The notes below the pieces were generated by a model. The model did no database searches, was not told the origin of the DNA, and saw only the letters and a program-made list of their open reading frames with translations. A DNA stretch of 64,000 bases. Source: UBA7434 sp042090785 (lineage in GTDB: Bacteria; Pseudomonadota; Gammaproteobacteria; Pseudomonadales; UBA7434). Shown one piece after another: positions 1 through 8,673 of the stretch (positions within the stretch are counted from its first letter, which is position 1; each line of letters opens with the position of its first letter). The stretch is taken from contig JBELIP010000002.1 of assembly GCA_042090785.1 (NCBI GenBank), forward strand, positions 124,001-188,000. The letters run 5' to 3'. The translations under genes were made by a program, and so were the position numbers.

Positions 1-57
1 TAATTATCACATAACTCGGCCTTTATCGCGCACTTGCCTAACTGAAATTATCACTCT

Positions 58-1170
58 ATGAGCAATACGACAGCAAATTCAGAGCAAAATCCACAAGATA
101 AGACGCTTGAAGCCACTGCGGACTTAATAAAAGAGCCTTTACTTGACGATAATGAGCCTTCTGACGACGTTTCTGACAGTAGCAGCTCTGACAACATCAT
201 ACATCGCAGTGCCACCGTTACAGAAGAACTGTCAGGCAAACGTTGTGACCAAATTGCTGCAAAACTGTTCCCTGAATTTTCGCGAGGCAAATTACAAAGC
301 TGGATTGTCTCAGGCGAACTCACTGCCGATAAGCAACAATGTAAACCACGACAAAAACTCTTTATTGGCAGCCAACTCGACTTAACCGCCGAGTTCACGC
401 CGGTATCCGACTGGGCACCGGAAAGCCGTCCCATTAATATTGTCTTTGAGGACGACCACTTACTCGTGATTAATAAGCCCGATAACTGTGTTGTTCACCC
501 AGCGCCAGGTCTATTATCTGGCACACTCGTCAACAGTGTACTGGCACACTGCCCAAATAATTCGGCGCTGCCGCGTGGCGGCATAGTTCATCGTTTAGAC
601 AAGGACACAACTGGCTTAATGGTAGTGGCTAAAAGCCTTGAAGCCCATAGCAGTCTCGTTAGGCAGCTGCAACAGCGTACCGTCAGCCGCGTTTACCGTG
701 CAATCGTAAAAGGAAACTTTATTTCTGGCGGCACCGTCGACGCTCCTATTGGCCGGCATCCAAGTGCCAGAACAAAAATGGCGGTAGCCAAAGCATCTGA
801 CACTCACGGTGCAAAAGTGGCCGTCACGCATTACCGCATTGCCGAGCGCTTTGCTCACCACACCGACTTAACCGTTAAGCTTGAAACTGGCCGCACCCAC
901 CAAATACGTGTGCATATGGCGCATATTAAGCACCCATTAATTGGCGATAAAACCTATAACTCGCGCTACCAGCAAATTTCTGGCGTCAGTACAGAGCTTG
1001 ATGAAGTATTACGACAATTCCCACGCCAAGCATTGCATGCCTTTCAATTAAGTTTCGAGCATCCAGTAACGCAAGAAATGTGTGAATTTAAATGTGACTT
1101 ACCTAAAGACTATACCGATTTAGTTAACGCTCTGCGTGCCGAAGATAAGCGACCTAAATTCGAAGAATGA
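58..1170 (+). CDS. rluD: Ribosomal large subunit pseudouridine synthase D
   Basis: RluD-family enzyme that isomerises uridines in helix 69 of 23S rRNA (family knowledge). At 370 aa it is longer than the usual ~325 aa. The first ~48 residues are an acidic, Ser/Asp-rich extension. An S4-like RNA-binding segment follows (about 50-115), then the catalytic domain with GGIVHRLDKDTTG (about 178-190), whose Asp is the catalytic residue of the RluA/C/D family, and the GRTHQIRVH motif near residue 280. No clear ribosome binding site precedes the ATG, so the start and the extension are less certain than the core. It overlaps pgeF by 4 bases (ATGA), a common rluD-pgeF pairing. Only 57 bases of upstream DNA are visible; bamD is often divergent there but lies outside the window. 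Confidence 0.95.
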   Translation: MSNTTANSEQNPQDKTLEATADLIKEPLLDDNEPSDDVSDSSSSDNIIHRSATVTEELSGKRCDQIAAKLFPEFSRGKLQSWIVSGELTADKQQCKPRQKLFIGSQLDLTAEFTPVSDWAPESRPINIVFEDDHLLVINKPDNCVVHPAPGLLSGTLVNSVLAHCPNNSALPRGGIVHRLDKDTTGLMVVAKSLEAHSSLVRQLQQRTVSRVYRAIVKGNFISGGTVDAPIGRHPSARTKMAVAKASDTHGAKVAVTHYRIAERFAHHTDLTVKLETGRTHQIRVHMAHIKHPLIGDKTYNSRYQQISGVSTELDEVLRQFPRQALHAFQLSFEHPVTQEMCEFKCDLPKDYTDLVNALRAEDKRPKFEE

Positions 1171-1964
1171 CAATACCCCCCGCTAATATTATTAAACCCA
1201 TTTGGCCAGCTCCGCCACAAGTAATGGCTGGCGTCAGCACCCGTCTTGGTGGTTACAGCCAAGCCCCTTTTGACCAATTAAATTTAGCGCAACATGTCAG
1301 TGATAACAGCAACCATGTTGCTAATAACCGTAAGCATTTAGCAGAATGTGTAAACACCACCGAGCAACAATGGCAATGGTTAGAACAAACGCATAGTACA
1401 GATATTGTTATCCTAGACAATGTGCAGCCACAGCCATTGGCTGCAGACGCTGCGCTAACCAGCAAAGCTAATATTGTCTGTGCGGTGTTAACTGCCGATT
1501 GCCTACCGATTTTATTATGTGATGCACAAGGGACACGCGTTGCCGCTATTCATGCTGGCTGGCGCGGCTTAGCTAATGGCATCATTAGTAATAGTATTAA
1601 CGCTTTTTGCAATAGTTCGCCCGCAATAAAAAGCCAACAGATTTATGCTTGGCTTGGGCCTGCTATTGGCCCTAATCATTTTGAAGTTGGACCCGATGTA
1701 AAAGAAGCGTTTATACATGCAAACACTGCACCTTCAGAATTATATGAACAGGCATTTATAAAAAAACCACACAATAAATATTGGGCCGATATCTATCAGT
1801 TAGCAACTATTGCGCTAAATGCCTGCGGGGTACATCATATTTACGGTGGTGGTTTTTGTACGGTTGAGGCATCAGACCGCTTTTACTCTTATCGCCGCGA
1901 AGCCAAAACGGGGCGTATGGCGAGTTATATTTACCTTGATATGATTCAAAACAGTGCAAGCTGA
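1167..1964 (+). CDS. pgeF: Peptidoglycan editing factor / YfiH-family multicopper oxidoreductase-like protein
   Basis: 265-aa YfiH/PgeF (laccase-domain DUF152) protein. Family members have been described as cytosolic purine nucleoside phosphorylase/adenosine deaminase-type enzymes and as factors preventing misincorporation of L-Ser for L-Ala in peptidoglycan stems. Family metal/active-site motifs are present: QTHS near residue 75, TADCLPILL near 111 (Cys) and HAGWRGLANGI near 130 (His). The length is normal. It is translationally coupled to rluD by an ATGA overlap. In many gammaproteobacteria clpB comes next; here the next gene is nadE. Its substrate in this organism cannot be told from sequence. 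Confidence 0.92.
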   Translation: MTIPPANIIKPIWPAPPQVMAGVSTRLGGYSQAPFDQLNLAQHVSDNSNHVANNRKHLAECVNTTEQQWQWLEQTHSTDIVILDNVQPQPLAADAALTSKANIVCAVLTADCLPILLCDAQGTRVAAIHAGWRGLANGIISNSINAFCNSSPAIKSQQIYAWLGPAIGPNHFEVGPDVKEAFIHANTAPSELYEQAFIKKPHNKYWADIYQLATIALNACGVHHIYGGGFCTVEASDRFYSYRREAKTGRMASYIYLDMIQNSAS

Positions 1965-2127
1965 ATGTTTGATACAAATATAGCCCATTGATTGCGATAT
2001 CAATTTAGCTTTAAGCAATAGTAAAATGCTCATGGGCAGAGTAATATTTTAATGATCTTTTGAGTTCGACCTAACGTAAAATAAAACAGCCAAACAAATC
2101 AATTAATCCATTTGTAGACCATACGCC

Positions 2128-2961
2128 ATGAACAAAGCTGACATTATTGAAGAGATGAAAGTCTTACCCCACATAGATCCAGCCCATGAAGTCAGTCGAC
2201 GTGTGAATTTTATTAAGCAGCAACTCACACAGTCTGGCATGACAAACTTGGTGCTTGGGATTAGTGGCGGCATTGATTCAGCGGTTTGCGGGCGCTTAGC
2301 ACAACTAGCGATTAATGAACTTAATCAAGACCAAAGTCATGCTGGTTATCAGTTTTTAGCTGTCCGCCTACCCTATGAGACTCAGCGCGATGAAGATGAT
2401 GCGCAGCTTTCCATTCAGTTTATTAAACCCAGCCAACACTTAACGGTTAATATTCAAGCCGGCGCCGATGGAATACATGCTCAGGCTTTAGCCGCGGTAG
2501 AATCACAAGGCTTATTACCTAGTAACGAAGCCACCATAGACTTTGCAAAAGGCAATGTGAAAGCACGTACGCGCATGGTTGCACAATATGAGATTGCTGG
2601 CTTAGTGGGCGCATTAGTTTTAGGTACTGACCATTCGGCAGAAAATATTACTGGCTTTTATACTAAATGGGGCGATGGCGCATGTGACCTTGCCCCGTTG
2701 TTTGGTTTAAGTAAACGTCAGGTCCGTCAACTGGCCACTCACTTAGGTGCGCCCGATATTATTATCACTAAAGCGCCTACCGCCGACTTAGAATGTTTAG
2801 CACCACAAAAAGCTGACGAGCAAGCGCTGGGCTTAAGCTACGATAACATTGATGATTTTCTTGAAGGCAAGCCTGTATCGGATGAAGTGATAAAACGCCT
2901 TACTGATATTTATATTAAAACGCAGCATAAGCGCCAACCCATCCCTACGCTCTACGATTAA
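2128..2961 (+). CDS. nadE: NH3-dependent NAD+ synthetase
   Basis: 277-aa single-domain NadE, which amidates nicotinate adenine dinucleotide to NAD+ using ATP and ammonia. The PP-loop ATP-binding motif GISGGIDSAV lies near residues 44-53. A second conserved stretch, GTDHSAENITGFYTKWGDGACDL, can be read at about 172-194 (segments GTDHSAEN and TKWGDGACDL). There is no N-terminal nitrilase/glutaminase domain, so it should use free ammonia. A 163-base gap separates it from pgeF, so it probably has its own promoter. The 142 bases downstream contain an inverted repeat just before fimT. Confidence 0.96.
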   Translation: MNKADIIEEMKVLPHIDPAHEVSRRVNFIKQQLTQSGMTNLVLGISGGIDSAVCGRLAQLAINELNQDQSHAGYQFLAVRLPYETQRDEDDAQLSIQFIKPSQHLTVNIQAGADGIHAQALAAVESQGLLPSNEATIDFAKGNVKARTRMVAQYEIAGLVGALVLGTDHSAENITGFYTKWGDGACDLAPLFGLSKRQVRQLATHLGAPDIIITKAPTADLECLAPQKADEQALGLSYDNIDDFLEGKPVSDEVIKRLTDIYIKTQHKRQPIPTLYD

Positions 2962-3039
2962 TTAACTGACCAGAGGTTGTTGAGTCACCTCGTTGATCCA
3001 TTTACCATGCGCACAGTGACGGTTAAGGATAACACGTCA

Positions 3040-3080
3040 TTTTACAAGCACGGCTTACCTGACTTTATAGGCTTGTAAAA
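3040..3080. repeat. 10-bp perfect inverted repeat before fimT
   Basis: TTTTACAAGC at 3040-3049 is exactly complementary to GCTTGTAAAA at 3071-3080, with a 21-base loop. It lies 23 bases before the fimT ATG and just upstream of its ribosome binding site (AAGGAG at 3090-3095). There is no T-run after it, so it does not look like a simple terminator for nadE. It could be an operator or an mRNA structure in the fimT leader. Confidence 0.55.
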
Positions 3081-3103
3081 ACTATGCATAAGGAGATGCA
3101 ACC

Positions 3104-3703
3104 ATGGTTAATTTGCTTTTCATACCTCTCGCCCTAAACAAACACACAGCCCCAAAACCACTACTAGGTTTTACCTTAATTGAACTCTTAATTACCACCA
3201 CGATTATTACGCTATTGGTCAGCATGGCGGTGTCTAGCTTGGCCAAACTGTGGCAAAAACAACAGGCCGATGTCTATGTAGAAACATTACAGCGTGCAAT
3301 GGCAGCAGCGCGATATGGCGCGATAACCAGTAGAGAAATTGTCTCGCTATGCCCTTATGCTGAAACAGCCTGTGGTGAGGAATGGGAAAACGGAGTCATG
3401 ATTTTTATAGATAAAAACAATAATGGCATTATTGATGATAAAGAAACGCTAATGGAATTTTTTGATTTTACGCCGAACAATAGCACTGTTCGTTGGCGTG
3501 CGTCGGGACGAAAAAATTATTTGCGTTATTCACCCACCGGCATGGCAAGACAGTTTGGACGGTTTCACATTTGTGACAAAGAAGGTGATTTATCGTTAGC
3601 ACGCGCTCTAGTGATTAGTCGTCAGGGCCGAACGCGTATTTATAAAGATAGAAATAATGATGGGGTTGTAGAAGATACTAATGGAGCGACACCAGAATGT
3701 TAG
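3104..3703 (+). CDS. fimT: Type IV pilin-like protein FimT (GspH/FimT family)
   Basis: 199-aa pseudopilin. After a ~21-residue leader comes the prepilin peptidase site and N-methylation motif G-FTLIELLITT, then the N-terminal hydrophobic helix. The body is GspH/FimT-like, with a Cys pair (CPYAETAC). Near the C-terminus is GRTR, matching the GRxR motif implicated in DNA binding by FimT during natural transformation in other gammaproteobacteria. Two EF-hand-like Asp/Asn loops are visible: DKNNNGIIDDKE (about 105-116) and DRNNDGVVED (about 184-193). A strong ribosome binding site (AAGGAG, 8 bases before ATG) supports the start. It is convergent with pilE, with a single base between the two stop codons. 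It is assigned FimT rather than FimU because fimU heads the opposite operon. Confidence 0.82.
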   Translation: MVNLLFIPLALNKHTAPKPLLGFTLIELLITTTIITLLVSMAVSSLAKLWQKQQADVYVETLQRAMAAARYGAITSREIVSLCPYAETACGEEWENGVMIFIDKNNNGIIDDKETLMEFFDFTPNNSTVRWRASGRKNYLRYSPTGMARQFGRFHICDKEGDLSLARALVISRQGRTRIYKDRNNDGVVEDTNGATPEC

Positions 3704-3704
3704 C

Positions 3705-4115
3705 TTAACGCCAACAGGCATCAACCGCCGCATCCGAGCCATCCCCAGCCGTTTTAACACCGGCTTGATTAATGGTCAAAACCCCACAATCATCAGCCGC
3801 TTGAGCGCCTTGTGGTGTCGCTGTAAGTGTAAAGGTTGTGGTACCAGCAGCTAAGGTGATGACGTAATAACTTGCAGTACCGTCTATCGGTGATTTAGCC
3901 GGAATACCCACTGCTGCAGGTGTGCCATAATCATAAGTCTTTGAATAGTGCCGCTCCATTAATTGTCGGGCTTGTAAAAGTACAGCTGTACTATCCGCTC
4001 TCCGACCATCTCTTACCTGCCCTTGATAACTGGGTAAAGCAACCGCAGCAATAATGCCGAGTATGGCTACTACAATCATTAATTCAATTAGCGTAAAACC
4101 GCGCATTCGTATCAT
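3705..4115 (-). CDS. pilE: Minor type IV pilin PilE
   Basis: 136-aa minor pilin, last gene of the leftward minor-pilin operon. A very short leader (MIRMRG) precedes FTLIELMIVVAILGIIAAVALPSY, the classic class III signal with Glu5 and the proline kink. The C-terminal domain has a Cys pair (DDCG...DACWR) expected to form the D-loop disulfide. The ATG at 4115 has a GGAAG ribosome binding site six bases upstream. In Pseudomonas PilE helps the FimU-PilVWX-PilY1 tip complex join the major-pilin shaft. It should be processed by a PilD peptidase, which is not in this window. Confidence 0.88.
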   Translation of the reverse strand: MIRMRGFTLIELMIVVAILGIIAAVALPSYQGQVRDGRRADSTAVLLQARQLMERHYSKTYDYGTPAAVGIPAKSPIDGTASYYVITLAAGTTTFTLTATPQGAQAADDCGVLTINQAGVKTAGDGSDAAVDACWR

Positions 4116-4147
4116 TTTGTCTTCCGTATTTCTGTCTTTAAAAACTA

Positions 4148-4444
4148 TTAATCATGAACCCGAATCGCATAAATCACTTTTTTATCCGAATCACCCGCAG
4201 CCGTTATTTGATTACCCTTACGCAAATTAGCTACCGCACCTTTTTCTCCATTAGCTAAGCGAATGTTCACATCGTAAGCTAAGCGAAAATCCATTTCCTC
4301 CATATGCATATAGAGCATCGTTACCTCTCCCGTCTCAATATCAAGGTTAACAATCTCTGCAACAAACTCACTTGTTGCAGCACTCAGTACAGAGGTGTAA
4401 AAAATGATTAATACGGCCAATACTTTACTATAAATAGTTTTCAT
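4148..4444 (-). CDS. Small exported protein in the PilY2 position
   Basis: 98-aa protein with an N-terminal signal peptide (hydrophobic residues about 5-20, probable cleavage after LSAA), then a small beta-rich domain with no recognised motif. It lies between pilY1 and pilE, exactly where Pseudomonas aeruginosa has pilY2, and is of similar size. Assignment as a PilY2 equivalent rests on position, size and export signal, not on recognised sequence identity. The reading frame can be extended to a TTG at 4483, but the ATG at 4444 starts directly with the signal peptide and has a GAG-type ribosome binding site, so it is preferred. Confidence 0.7.
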   Translation of the reverse strand: MKTIYSKVLAVLIIFYTSVLSAATSEFVAEIVNLDIETGEVTMLYMHMEEMDFRLAYDVNIRLANGEKGAVANLRKGNQITAAGDSDKKVIYAIRVHD

Positions 4445-4491
4445 CACTCGCTCACTTAGATATTTAATAATTGTATTTAACAACTAACAAC

Positions 4492-7400
4492 TTATTTAAG
4501 CTGTCGCCAACGAACGCGGCCCGATTTAGAGCCTCCACTGTATGAGTCACAGTTACCACCAACATTAATACATTTTTGCGAGCCATCACCGCTCACTAAA
4601 ATAAGCAAATCTGGAGCAGGATCATTACTAGAGCCGCTCGGCGGTTCAGGCTGTAGAGCCACGACAATTTCTCCATTCTTTTTATCGTCTTTATCCACCT
4701 TGCCATCATTATTGTAATCTAGTGTAGGTGCATCAGGTGCGTCGCCATTATTTCTATCAATAACAAAAGTAAATGTTTCACCACCTGAGTTACATCGACC
4801 ACTCTCGGGAATAATAGTATTAAAGATAACTAGTGAGCCACTTAATGCAGGTCGCCCAACCACTCGTTCTGATACACCCGCAAGCGAACTTAAATCTAAA
4901 CGCCAACCTTTATTACTATTCCAATCGACAGTATTATCAGTAATTGTTCGTCCATTGATAGATGCGCCCTCAATAGTTTGTGATATTAATGATGACGATG
5001 TAATACAGGCAGAATTACCCGTGCAAGTATCATCGTCTAACACCGCATAAAACGACTCAGAATTGGTTGAGGTTAAATCAGTTTGTTCTAAGTATTTTCC
5101 GGTACCAAAATACACTAAGCGGCCAGATTTGTTTTCTGGATGATTACCCACTGTCACAGAACCCGTAATTGCCTGGCCTGAATCGGCTTTAAATAATTTC
5201 GCATAACTCCAATCACCTACTGTGCTAGAAATCAGATCAAACTTCCACATATTACCTTGCAAATCCCCAGCATAAATAAAGTCAATCATAAAATCTCTAT
5301 CGACCGATATGGCTACAGGGCCTGACAAGCCATTATCACCATTGTTATCAACTTCAAACTTTTTAATCACACTGCCATCTTCTATATCCAAAACAAACAG
5401 TACGGCTTTTTCATTAGTTGAGTTATAACCATTAGCAACAATCGCTGCCCAACGACCATCATTCAGTTTAACTAGTTGAGCTTTACCAAAGCTATACCCC
5501 ATATCGGCATCGTTATCATCTGTAAATTCCCATAGGGCAATTTCATCTGCAGTTCCAGTCGGGTCAGTGATATCCAACGCATAAAAACCTTTACCGCCTG
5601 TTCTAAGTCCTCCTACTAACACTGAATGCCAGTCACCGCTATAGAAAACATCCAGTGTAGAAATAGGGCCATCAACATAAGCATCGGAAGAAAAAGTACT
5701 TTCAGTGAGCTCATGCAAATCTTTTAAAATCTCATTAGGCACATAGGCAAAGACTTCTTCGCCGCCGGTTTGCTCGGCGTTAAATGCATGTAACATACCG
5801 TCATTACCGCCGGCATATATCATTGGGTTTCGGCTAGCAATAGTCGTCAAGAAATCAGTATAGGATTTAGATTCTAAGGTATCGGTAAACGCATACTCTC
5901 TAAACCCATTCGCATCAACACCATTACCTACGTAAACCGGTGAGGAATGAACAATCGGACCAACACGTGTATCATCACCATCGGTGATTAAACTACGGCG
6001 TGATCGAAACGTACCGCCATTTTCAGTTTCATTCGAGTCATCCCCGCGTAGATAATTAACCCGCGCCTCACCCAGCCCATCACCATCATCTAGCAAAGCC
6101 GCCTGAGTTGCATTTAAACTCGCCCATTTAAATTCAATACCGCCTACTGGATTACCTGATACTTCAGTATTGTCATAAGTGAATATATTTCGCGTTCCGT
6201 GTGGCAAGCTAACACTCGTATTCTCTCGCGCAGCATCCCATACCTCAGAGCAAAGCGTACCGAATGCTTGATCATCGCAAGTCGAAGGCACCTCTACATC
6301 AGGATCAAAACCAGAACCGTCAGAGACTTCAAAGGCTTGTAACTGCCCTATCCATTTTTCAGTATCAAAGGATGCAAGATACACTAAGTTACCCGAGGAG
6401 ATACGACCACTATTAGCTACTACGGTTGACGCCGTTGATTGACGCGCAGCGATGCGCTCGGTTATAGATTTAAAAGCATCGACCAATTCATTAGGATCGG
6501 TCGCATTAAAAAAACCACCATGACCATTGAGACCTGCATGATATAAATCATCAGCAATACCATTATTGGTGCCGATACCAGGCCAACCAGTTTGCGTCGT
6601 AACACCATCATTAGCCGTGTAAGAGGTACCATCTAATAAGTTTTGATAAACCACATCAGTAGTAGGCACACTTCCCGTGAGGCCGAAGGACACCATATAA
6701 CTTACCATATGTTGCCAACTAGCTGGATCGTTAGCCGGATTCCAATATTGCGCATCCGTTGCAGAACCAATTATTTCTTCTGTGTAATACGGCTCTAAAT
6801 CATCAGTCAGCGTTGGTGCTAAATCAGAGGCCCAGTAATGCCACATAATATCCGCGAGGGATTCATCACTATTGGTATTGGAATAAATAAATTGGTTAGT
6901 GGTGCCTGGGTTATAAGCGGTACCATCCGGTAAAGTATTGCCCGTTTCCTCATCTTGAAAAAAATCAGTCGGTTCAGTAAAAGAACCATTATAAAAACCA
7001 TCGGTTAGCATAATATGCGTATTAAGTCGACACGACACGGCATCCGATGATGAATTAGAAGGAATATCACGATAAGCAGAAAGGTTTGTATAGTAGTTAC
7101 CAGCTCTTACAGCCGCTGATCGTAATGGCGTACCACCACTTGTCCGTACCGACTCAATCCAGTTATAAAAATTAGCACGCTCAGCCGCATTAAACTCTGA
7201 TATTTGCGATGATGAGGCACCAGACCTTACTGTTGTACCACTATTGAGAGCTTGCCTACCAATACGAACAGCACTACTTACTGAGTCAGGTACAAAAGCA
7301 CGTGTTAACGCCGTTTTTCCTGCATCGCCGCGAATCGAATAATATTGATACCAATTAGCAAAATTGTTTTGTTCTTCAGCCAAGGTTCTTCCATAATTAT

Positions 7401-8025
7401 TTGTGCCGCCATCACCCGTGTAACTATCCGTATTAATAACCACCTTACTGTAACAATCCGCATCTGTTGATTGATTAGCAACAGTATCTGTACAACCTGT
7501 TAAAGTATCATCAAAATGATAATAATATGCGGGTTGAAGAGCACAAGAGGGACAATCAAAATCCACATAATCATCATCTAACAGTAGTGCTTGCTCAAAA
7601 TGATAATGATAATAAATAGCAGAAAAACTAGTCGATAAATTAACACTCTCTTGGTGGTCAGTATCGTAGTAGTAACCTCGTCTTGCATTACTAAAGTCCG
7701 CGTCAGCTAATGGAGTGCCTAATGAATCATACGGCGCTATATAATTAACTGATGGATCATAGTAAATTTTATTGTAATGGGGAGAACGAAAATAAATCTC
7801 ACGCCAATTTGACGAAATCGCATCGGGCATAAAGCCCCAAGCCATACTGCCAGAGTCATCCATTGAAACAACAATATTGGGGGGAACGCTGGTCGATACA
7901 AATAACGGCATATCGTTTAAATTTAACTGCGCTGCTTTCGCCGAAAACATTGACGTCATACAGCAAATAAATACAAGACTGACATGAATTCGACGATTCA
8001 AAAAAAATAGTTTAAGGTATTTCAT
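4492..8025 (-). CDS. pilY1: Type IV pilus tip-associated adhesin PilY1
   Basis: 1177-aa exported protein. The signal peptide is followed at about residue 55 by VSMDDSGSMAW, a von Willebrand A MIDAS motif (DxSxS). The second half (about 700-1100) is the PilY1 C-terminal beta-propeller. Calcium-type loops are visible at DNNGDNG in the propeller and at DYNNDGKVDKDD near the C-terminus. PilY1 sits at the pilus tip with minor pilins, primes assembly, and mediates adhesion and surface sensing (known in Pseudomonas). The start is placed at the ATG at 8025, which has GGTGAAAG upstream; an in-frame GTG at 8034 lacks a ribosome binding site. It follows pilX by 30 bases. Confidence 0.94.
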   Translation of the reverse strand: MKYLKLFFLNRRIHVSLVFICCMTSMFSAKAAQLNLNDMPLFVSTSVPPNIVVSMDDSGSMAWGFMPDAISSNWREIYFRSPHYNKIYYDPSVNYIAPYDSLGTPLADADFSNARRGYYYDTDHQESVNLSTSFSAIYYHYHFEQALLLDDDYVDFDCPSCALQPAYYYHFDDTLTGCTDTVANQSTDADCYSKVVINTDSYTGDGGTNNYGRTLAEEQNNFANWYQYYSIRGDAGKTALTRAFVPDSVSSAVRIGRQALNSGTTVRSGASSSQISEFNAAERANFYNWIESVRTSGGTPLRSAAVRAGNYYTNLSAYRDIPSNSSSDAVSCRLNTHIMLTDGFYNGSFTEPTDFFQDEETGNTLPDGTAYNPGTTNQFIYSNTNSDESLADIMWHYWASDLAPTLTDDLEPYYTEEIIGSATDAQYWNPANDPASWQHMVSYMVSFGLTGSVPTTDVVYQNLLDGTSYTANDGVTTQTGWPGIGTNNGIADDLYHAGLNGHGGFFNATDPNELVDAFKSITERIAARQSTASTVVANSGRISSGNLVYLASFDTEKWIGQLQAFEVSDGSGFDPDVEVPSTCDDQAFGTLCSEVWDAARENTSVSLPHGTRNIFTYDNTEVSGNPVGGIEFKWASLNATQAALLDDGDGLGEARVNYLRGDDSNETENGGTFRSRRSLITDGDDTRVGPIVHSSPVYVGNGVDANGFREYAFTDTLESKSYTDFLTTIASRNPMIYAGGNDGMLHAFNAEQTGGEEVFAYVPNEILKDLHELTESTFSSDAYVDGPISTLDVFYSGDWHSVLVGGLRTGGKGFYALDITDPTGTADEIALWEFTDDNDADMGYSFGKAQLVKLNDGRWAAIVANGYNSTNEKAVLFVLDIEDGSVIKKFEVDNNGDNGLSGPVAISVDRDFMIDFIYAGDLQGNMWKFDLISSTVGDWSYAKLFKADSGQAITGSVTVGNHPENKSGRLVYFGTGKYLEQTDLTSTNSESFYAVLDDDTCTGNSACITSSSLISQTIEGASINGRTITDNTVDWNSNKGWRLDLSSLAGVSERVVGRPALSGSLVIFNTIIPESGRCNSGGETFTFVIDRNNGDAPDAPTLDYNNDGKVDKDDKKNGEIVVALQPEPPSGSSNDPAPDLLILVSGDGSQKCINVGGNCDSYSGGSKSGRVRWRQLK

Positions 8026-8055
8026 TACTTTCACCGCTGTTCGAAATATGGCTGA

Positions 8056-8667
8056 CTAATGCTTAACAAACAAACTTTCTACAATTGACTGACTTTTTGT
8101 ATCGGCACCAAATGACGATGCCGTTAATCGATAAACCAACTTGGCATCGGCAGAATTCGCGCCTGGATATAAAGAGGTGTCGGAATCCATAGAACTGGTG
8201 CCATTACCAATATATTCTGTAAAGCAAAGCGGTGCAGACGCCACCCCATCTGGAGACGCACTCGTACGCACAATAGAATCAATGGCCGACTCGTTTCCAT
8301 AGTCTTCCCAAAAGGCTTCATTGAGCCACCAATTTGCGGGGAAAATACCTGCGGAAATCACTCTATGTGTTTTATTTCTTAAATCACTCAAGCTTGATGT
8401 TTTAGATGTCTGGTGAAGTACAACGGTTGCCTGATCGCGTAAAAACGTTTCGCACTCATTTAAAGCGGCCTCCGCACCTTGAAATGATTTATTGGCATTC
8501 TGCATATTCGAAACCATCTTTTCTTCTAATGTGACCGATGACATACCTGATATGCCGATTAAAGTGAGTATTAAAAGCATCACCAAAGAGACTACTAGCA
8601 CAGCACCTCTTTGCAATGCTTTACTGCCCTGCCGGCTTATTAACACTGTTGATTTTTTTATATTCAT
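8056..8667 (-). CDS. pilX: Minor pilin/assembly protein PilX
   Basis: 203-aa protein. A basic leader is followed by RGAVLVVSLVMLLILTLIG, the N-terminal PilX helix, which like other PilX proteins differs from the GFTLIE form. The conserved TLEEKMV...NMQNA segment follows, with Gln/Ala-rich helix residues. It lies between pilW and pilY1, six bases after pilW. In Pseudomonas PilX, PilV and PilW form the priming complex that presents PilY1 at the pilus tip. Confidence 0.88.
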   Translation of the reverse strand: MNIKKSTVLISRQGSKALQRGAVLVVSLVMLLILTLIGISGMSSVTLEEKMVSNMQNANKSFQGAEAALNECETFLRDQATVVLHQTSKTSSLSDLRNKTHRVISAGIFPANWWLNEAFWEDYGNESAIDSIVRTSASPDGVASAPLCFTEYIGNGTSSMDSDTSLYPGANSADAKLVYRLTASSFGADTKSQSIVESLFVKH

Positions 8668-8673
8668 TTTTAA

